A DNA stretch of 9,106 nt from assembly GCA_910583815.1 (NCBI GenBank), contig CAJTZB010000100.1:1-9106 (forward strand), given 5' to 3'. The notes beneath the pieces were generated by a model. The model searched no databases and was not told the origin of the DNA. It worked only from the letters and a program-made list of their open reading frames with translations. This document shows positions 6,244 through 9,106 of the stretch, piece after piece. A program made the translations under genes and the position numbers. This stretch comes from an uncultured Lachnospiraceae bacterium (GTDB lineage Bacteria; Bacillota; Clostridia; Lachnospirales; Lachnospiraceae). How positions within the stretch are numbered: the first letter of the stretch is position 1; each line of letters starts with the position of its first letter.

Positions 6244-6259
6244 CTTTACGTGGTACACT
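6231..6259 (+). promoter_or_regulatory. Predicted trkA-trkH promoter
   Basis: GTGACA (6231-6236, 5/6 to TTGACA) is followed by a 17-bp spacer and TACACT (6254-6259, 4/6 to TATAAT) preceded by TGG, an extended -10. A transcript would begin near 6266 and carry a leader of roughly 128 nt before trkA. This is the best plus-strand sigma-A-like promoter in the divergent gap. It does not overlap the proposed atp promoter, which fires the other way. Confidence 0.6.
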
Positions 6260-6312
6260 TATGCTGATATTTTAATTTATGGAATTTTGCTCTTATTGAT
6301 GGCAAGAGAATA

Positions 6313-6337
6313 GGGTCAAAAAGAGGCTTTTGACACC
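6313..6337 (+). other. Hairpin in the trkA leader RNA
   Basis: GTCAAAA (6315-6321) pairs perfectly with TTTTGAC (6328-6334) around a 6-nt AGAGGC loop, and two further G-C pairs form below a bulged A6335. It lies mid-leader, between the proposed start near 6266 and the trkA ATG. No U-tract follows, so it is not an intrinsic terminator. The rest of the leader does not match a riboswitch I can recognise. Confidence 0.45.
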
Positions 6338-6393
6338 CCCTTCTCCAAAAAATCATCCTCAATATAAATCGCAAGAAAGGTACGGTCACATTT

Positions 6394-7767
6394 ATGAAAA
6401 TCATCATCGTAGGCTGTGGAAAAGTAGGCTATACGCTTGCGCAGCAGCTAAATGACGAAGGACATGAAATTACTCTGATTGATAAATCACATGAGCGCCT
6501 CCAACCGGCGCTTTCTAATCTTGACGTGCAGGGCATTGTTGGAAATGGTACAAGTTTCCTGACCCAAAAGGAAGCCGGAATCGAAAAATCCGACCTGCTG
6601 ATTGCCGTGACAGACCAGGACGAAATCAACCTAATCAGCTGCCTGATTGCAAAAAAAGCAGGTAACTGCCAAACGATTGCCCGTGTGCGGAATCCGGAAT
6701 ATTTCTCTGAGCTTGACTATTTAAAGCTCTGTATGGATATGTCTATGGTCATCAATCCGGAGTGGGCTGCTGCAAGCGAAATCGCAAGGCTGATTCAGGT
6801 GCCAGAAGCTATGGAAATCGACTCGTTCGCCAAAGGAAGAGTCGATTTGCTGCGTGTTGCAATTTCCGAAAACTCTCCTCTTCATAATATGAAGGTTATG
6901 GACTTTTCTAAAAAAATGAACCATCAGGTTTTAATCTGCATTCTTGTACATGAACACCAGATTATCATACCAAACGGAAACAGCGTCCTACAGGCAGGTG
7001 ACACAATTTCCGTTATTTTGCCACGCGAAAAAATACCTGAGTTTTACAAAATCAGCAAGCTGTCAACGCTTCATGAAATCCGGGATGTCATGATTGCCGG
7101 GGGCGGCACTACCTCCTATTACCTGGCACAGATTTTGCTGCACTCAGGAATACATGTTAAAATCATTGAGCGTGATAACGATCGTTGCCACTTTTTAAGC
7201 GAGGGGCTTCCAAAGGCAACCATTATCCATGCCGATGCTACAGAGCATGAAGGGCTGTTAGAAGAAGGACTTTCTCAGACCGATGCCTTTGTAGCCATGA
7301 CAACAACCGATGAAGAAAATGTCTTTCTCTCACTCTATGCAAATAAAATCAGCCCACGCAGCAAAAAAATCACAAAAGTCAGCAGATTGGTATTAGATGA
7401 AATTATTGAAGACCTTCCGGTCGGCAGCCTGATTTCGCCAAGGAATATCACAACAGAATATATTCTCCAGTATGTCCGCGCACAAAGTAACTCCTACGGA
7501 AGCAACGTAGAAGCGCTGTACCGCCTAATGGATAACCAAGTAGAGGCACTGGAATTCCATGTCCGTGACAACTGCACGCTCCTTGGTATTCCGCTGCAGG
7601 ACCTGCACCTGAAAAAGAACCTGCTTATCTGCTGTATTGTTCGCAAAAAACAAATTATCACACCTTCCGGGCGAGATGTAATACGTCTGAATGATACAGT
7701 GATTGTGGTCACCACAAACAGAGGGCTGCAGGATATTTCTGACATTCTGCAAGGCTCTGCACACTAG
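6394..7767 (+). CDS. trkA: Trk system potassium uptake protein TrkA
   Basis: Cytoplasmic gating ring protein of the Trk K+ uptake system; it binds nucleotides and controls the TrkH channel-like subunit. The 457 residues form two tandem RCK units. The first Rossmann domain (about 1-120) has GCGKVG (7-12, GxGxxG) and the ribose-binding Asp30 typical of NAD(H) binding, with an RCK_C domain at about 138-220. The second Rossmann domain (about 230-345) has GGGTTS (236-241) and Glu259, with an RCK_C domain at about 370-452. The last glycine of the second motif is Ser, so the two sites may differ in nucleotide preference. The ATG at 6394 begins the canonical MKIIIVGCG; AGAAAGG lies 13 nt upstream, a rather long spacing that may mean weak initiation. 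trkH follows after 19 nt. Confidence 0.97.
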   Translation: MKIIIVGCGKVGYTLAQQLNDEGHEITLIDKSHERLQPALSNLDVQGIVGNGTSFLTQKEAGIEKSDLLIAVTDQDEINLISCLIAKKAGNCQTIARVRNPEYFSELDYLKLCMDMSMVINPEWAAASEIARLIQVPEAMEIDSFAKGRVDLLRVAISENSPLHNMKVMDFSKKMNHQVLICILVHEHQIIIPNGNSVLQAGDTISVILPREKIPEFYKISKLSTLHEIRDVMIAGGGTTSYYLAQILLHSGIHVKIIERDNDRCHFLSEGLPKATIIHADATEHEGLLEEGLSQTDAFVAMTTTDEENVFLSLYANKISPRSKKITKVSRLVLDEIIEDLPVGSLISPRNITTEYILQYVRAQSNSYGSNVEALYRLMDNQVEALEFHVRDNCTLLGIPLQDLHLKKNLLICCIVRKKQIITPSGRDVIRLNDTVIVVTTNRGLQDISDILQGSAH

Positions 7768-7786
7768 GAAAGGACAGGCATCTATC

Positions 7787-9106
7787 ATGAACTTTTCTAT
7801 TATTTTTCATATTCTCAGCTGGGTCATCGGACTGCAGAGCATATTTATGCTTTTGCCGTGTATTGTCGGGCTGTTATATGGGGAGACAAAAAATGCCCTG
7901 ATTTACTTTGCTGTCGGTCTTTGCTGCCTTTTGATCGGCATATTGCTGCGCCGCCCAAAATCTACAAGAACGGCATTTTATGCAAAAGAAGGTTTTGTCG
8001 CCGTCTCACTAAGCTGGATTATCATGAGTATCATCGGTGCACTTCCGTTCGTACTCAGCGGAGACATCCCTTCTTTTACAGACGCATTGTTTGAAATTAT
8101 TTCCGGCTATACAACGACCGGTTCCAGCATTTTAACAAATGTTGAGGCCCTGTCTTATAGCAACCTGTTTTTCCGCAGTTTCAGCCACTGGATTGGCGGC
8201 ATGGGAGTACTTGTCTTTATCCTTGCCATCCTGCCAATGACCGGCGGCTCTACAATGAACCTGATGAAAGCAGAGAGTCCGGGCCCATCTGTTGGCAAAC
8301 TTGTTCCAAGAGTGCAGCAGACTGCATTTTTGCTCTATGCTATCTATATGGTAATGACTGTAATCGAAATTATCTTACTGCTGTTTGGCGGAATGCCGTT
8401 ATTTGATGCACTCTGCCTTTCATTTGGCACTGCGGGCACTGGTGGTTTTGGTATTTTAAATGACAGCATCGCCAGTTATTCCGTCTATGTGCAGGTTGTG
8501 ATTACAGTATTTATGTTTCTGTTCGGCGTGAATTTCACGTTTTTCTACTATTTATTAATTCGCCGTTTCAGTGATGCGTTTCATATGGAAGAGGTGCGCT
8601 GTTATTTTGGTATTTATATGCTTTCCGTTGCGCTGATTACATGGAACCTTATCTCGCACGGCACGCAGCTTGGCAAAGGGCTTTTGGATGCTGCTTTTCA
8701 GGTCGCTTCAATTATGACAACAACCGGCTATGCCACTACAGACTTCAACCTATGGCCGGAGTTCTCGCGTATTCTTATGGTATGCCTGATGTTTATTGGA
8801 GCCTGTGCCGGTTCTACCGGAGGCGGAATTAAAATATCTCGTATTATGATTTATGTAAAACAGGTAAAAAAAGAACTGATGCAGCAAATTCACCCAAGAC
8901 GCATTCATGTTATCAAAATGGATCAAAAGCCAGTGGAACACTCTATACTGCACTCTGCAAACGTGCTTTTGATGGCATATGTGCTTGTATTTATAGCTTC
9001 CATTCTTTTAATTTCATTTGATGGCTTTGACACCACTACAAACTTTACAGCAGTTGCTGCTACTTTGAATAACATTGGGCCGGGGCTCAATGTTGTCGGC
9101 GCTACC
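7787..9106 (+). CDS. trkH: Trk system potassium uptake protein TrkH (partial, C terminus beyond the window)
   Basis: Membrane subunit that conducts K+ into the cell, from the SKT superfamily built of four helix-pore loop-helix repeats. The frame stays open from ATG 7787 to the right edge, 440 codons; the family is usually about 480 residues, so only the last helix and tail are missing. All four filter loops are visible with their glycines: YTTTGSS (108-114), GTAGTGGFG (214-222), MTTTGYATTDF (310-320) and LNNIGPGL (427-434). AGSTGGGIKISR (341-352) is the conserved segment following the third repeat. The start MNFSIIFHILSWVIGLQSIF matches the family pattern, and GGACAGG lies 8 nt upstream. Co-transcription with trkA is very likely (19-nt gap). 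Whether it is K+-selective or also moves Na+ cannot be told from sequence. Confidence 0.96.
   Translation, partial: MNFSIIFHILSWVIGLQSIFMLLPCIVGLLYGETKNALIYFAVGLCCLLIGILLRRPKSTRTAFYAKEGFVAVSLSWIIMSIIGALPFVLSGDIPSFTDALFEIISGYTTTGSSILTNVEALSYSNLFFRSFSHWIGGMGVLVFILAILPMTGGSTMNLMKAESPGPSVGKLVPRVQQTAFLLYAIYMVMTVIEIILLLFGGMPLFDALCLSFGTAGTGGFGILNDSIASYSVYVQVVITVFMFLFGVNFTFFYYLLIRRFSDAFHMEEVRCYFGIYMLSVALITWNLISHGTQLGKGLLDAAFQVASIMTTTGYATTDFNLWPEFSRILMVCLMFIGACAGSTGGGIKISRIMIYVKQVKKELMQQIHPRRIHVIKMDQKPVEHSILHSANVLLMAYVLVFIASILLISFDGFDTTTNFTAVAATLNNIGPGLNVVGAT

Noticed and set aside
6261..6313. Mini-ORFs in the trkA leader (MLIF, MEFCSY overlapping MARE as TGATG).
   Set aside because: None has a Shine-Dalgarno, and short frames like these are expected by chance in A/T-rich leaders.
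6059..6313. Plus-strand 84-codon frame through the divergent control region.
   Set aside because: It starts inside antisense atpZ and runs through both promoters; its composition (Phe runs) looks like noncoding A/T-rich DNA.
6313..6340. Rho-independent terminator or attenuator in the trkA leader.
   Set aside because: The stem is followed by a C-rich stretch, not a U-run, on the plus strand, and no U-run follows it on the minus strand either.
6260..6393. c-di-AMP (ydaO-type) riboswitch controlling K+ uptake.
   Set aside because: The leader is short for that class and I do not see its conserved core; only a simple hairpin is visible.

Overview
The window carries two head-to-head transcription units that meet in a 278-bp control region (6115-6393). 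Reading leftward on the minus strand is a nearly complete F-type ATP synthase operon in the order atpZ-atpI-atpB-atpE-atpF-atpH-atpA-atpG-atpD. It runs off the left edge inside atpD, so the rest of atpD and the expected atpC lie outside the window. Reading rightward on the plus strand is a two-gene potassium-uptake unit, trkA-trkH, with trkH cut by the right edge at its fourth pore loop.

The organism looks like an anaerobic Firmicute of the class Clostridia, probably Lachnospiraceae. The grounds are the atpZ-atpI leader genes, moderate GC, purine-rich Shine-Dalgarno sites, frequent TTG and GTG starts, and the flavour of the subunit sequences. This placement is an inference from recalled family sequences, not from a search.

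Layout: atpZ and atpI (5423-6114) encode small membrane proteins. atpB, atpE and atpF (3725-5418) encode the membrane rotor and stator parts a, c and b. atpH, atpA, atpG and atpD (1-3737) encode delta, alpha, gamma and beta. Most junctions are tight: a 4-nt overlap at atpZ/atpI, a 13-nt overlap at atpF/atpH, and gaps of 4-27 nt elsewhere. The two wider gaps, atpE-atpF (58 nt) and atpG-atpD (87 nt), each hold an RNA hairpin that could tune subunit stoichiometry. atpB starts at GTG, and atpF, atpA and atpD start at TTG.

The most informative biological signal is in the c subunit. Gln32, Val63, Glu65, Thr66, Thr67 and Tyr70 match the sodium-coordination pattern of Na+-translocating c-rings, so this is predicted to be a sodium-driven ATP synthase. 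Divergently beside it sits a Trk K+ uptake system (TrkA gating protein with two RCK units, TrkH channel-like subunit). The neighbourhood therefore joins a predicted Na+ engine and a K+ importer across one regulatory region. That region holds two extended -10 promoters, each overlapped by an inverted repeat. I found no mobile element, CRISPR array, RNA gene or clearly undescribed system; the genes themselves are conserved housekeeping families.
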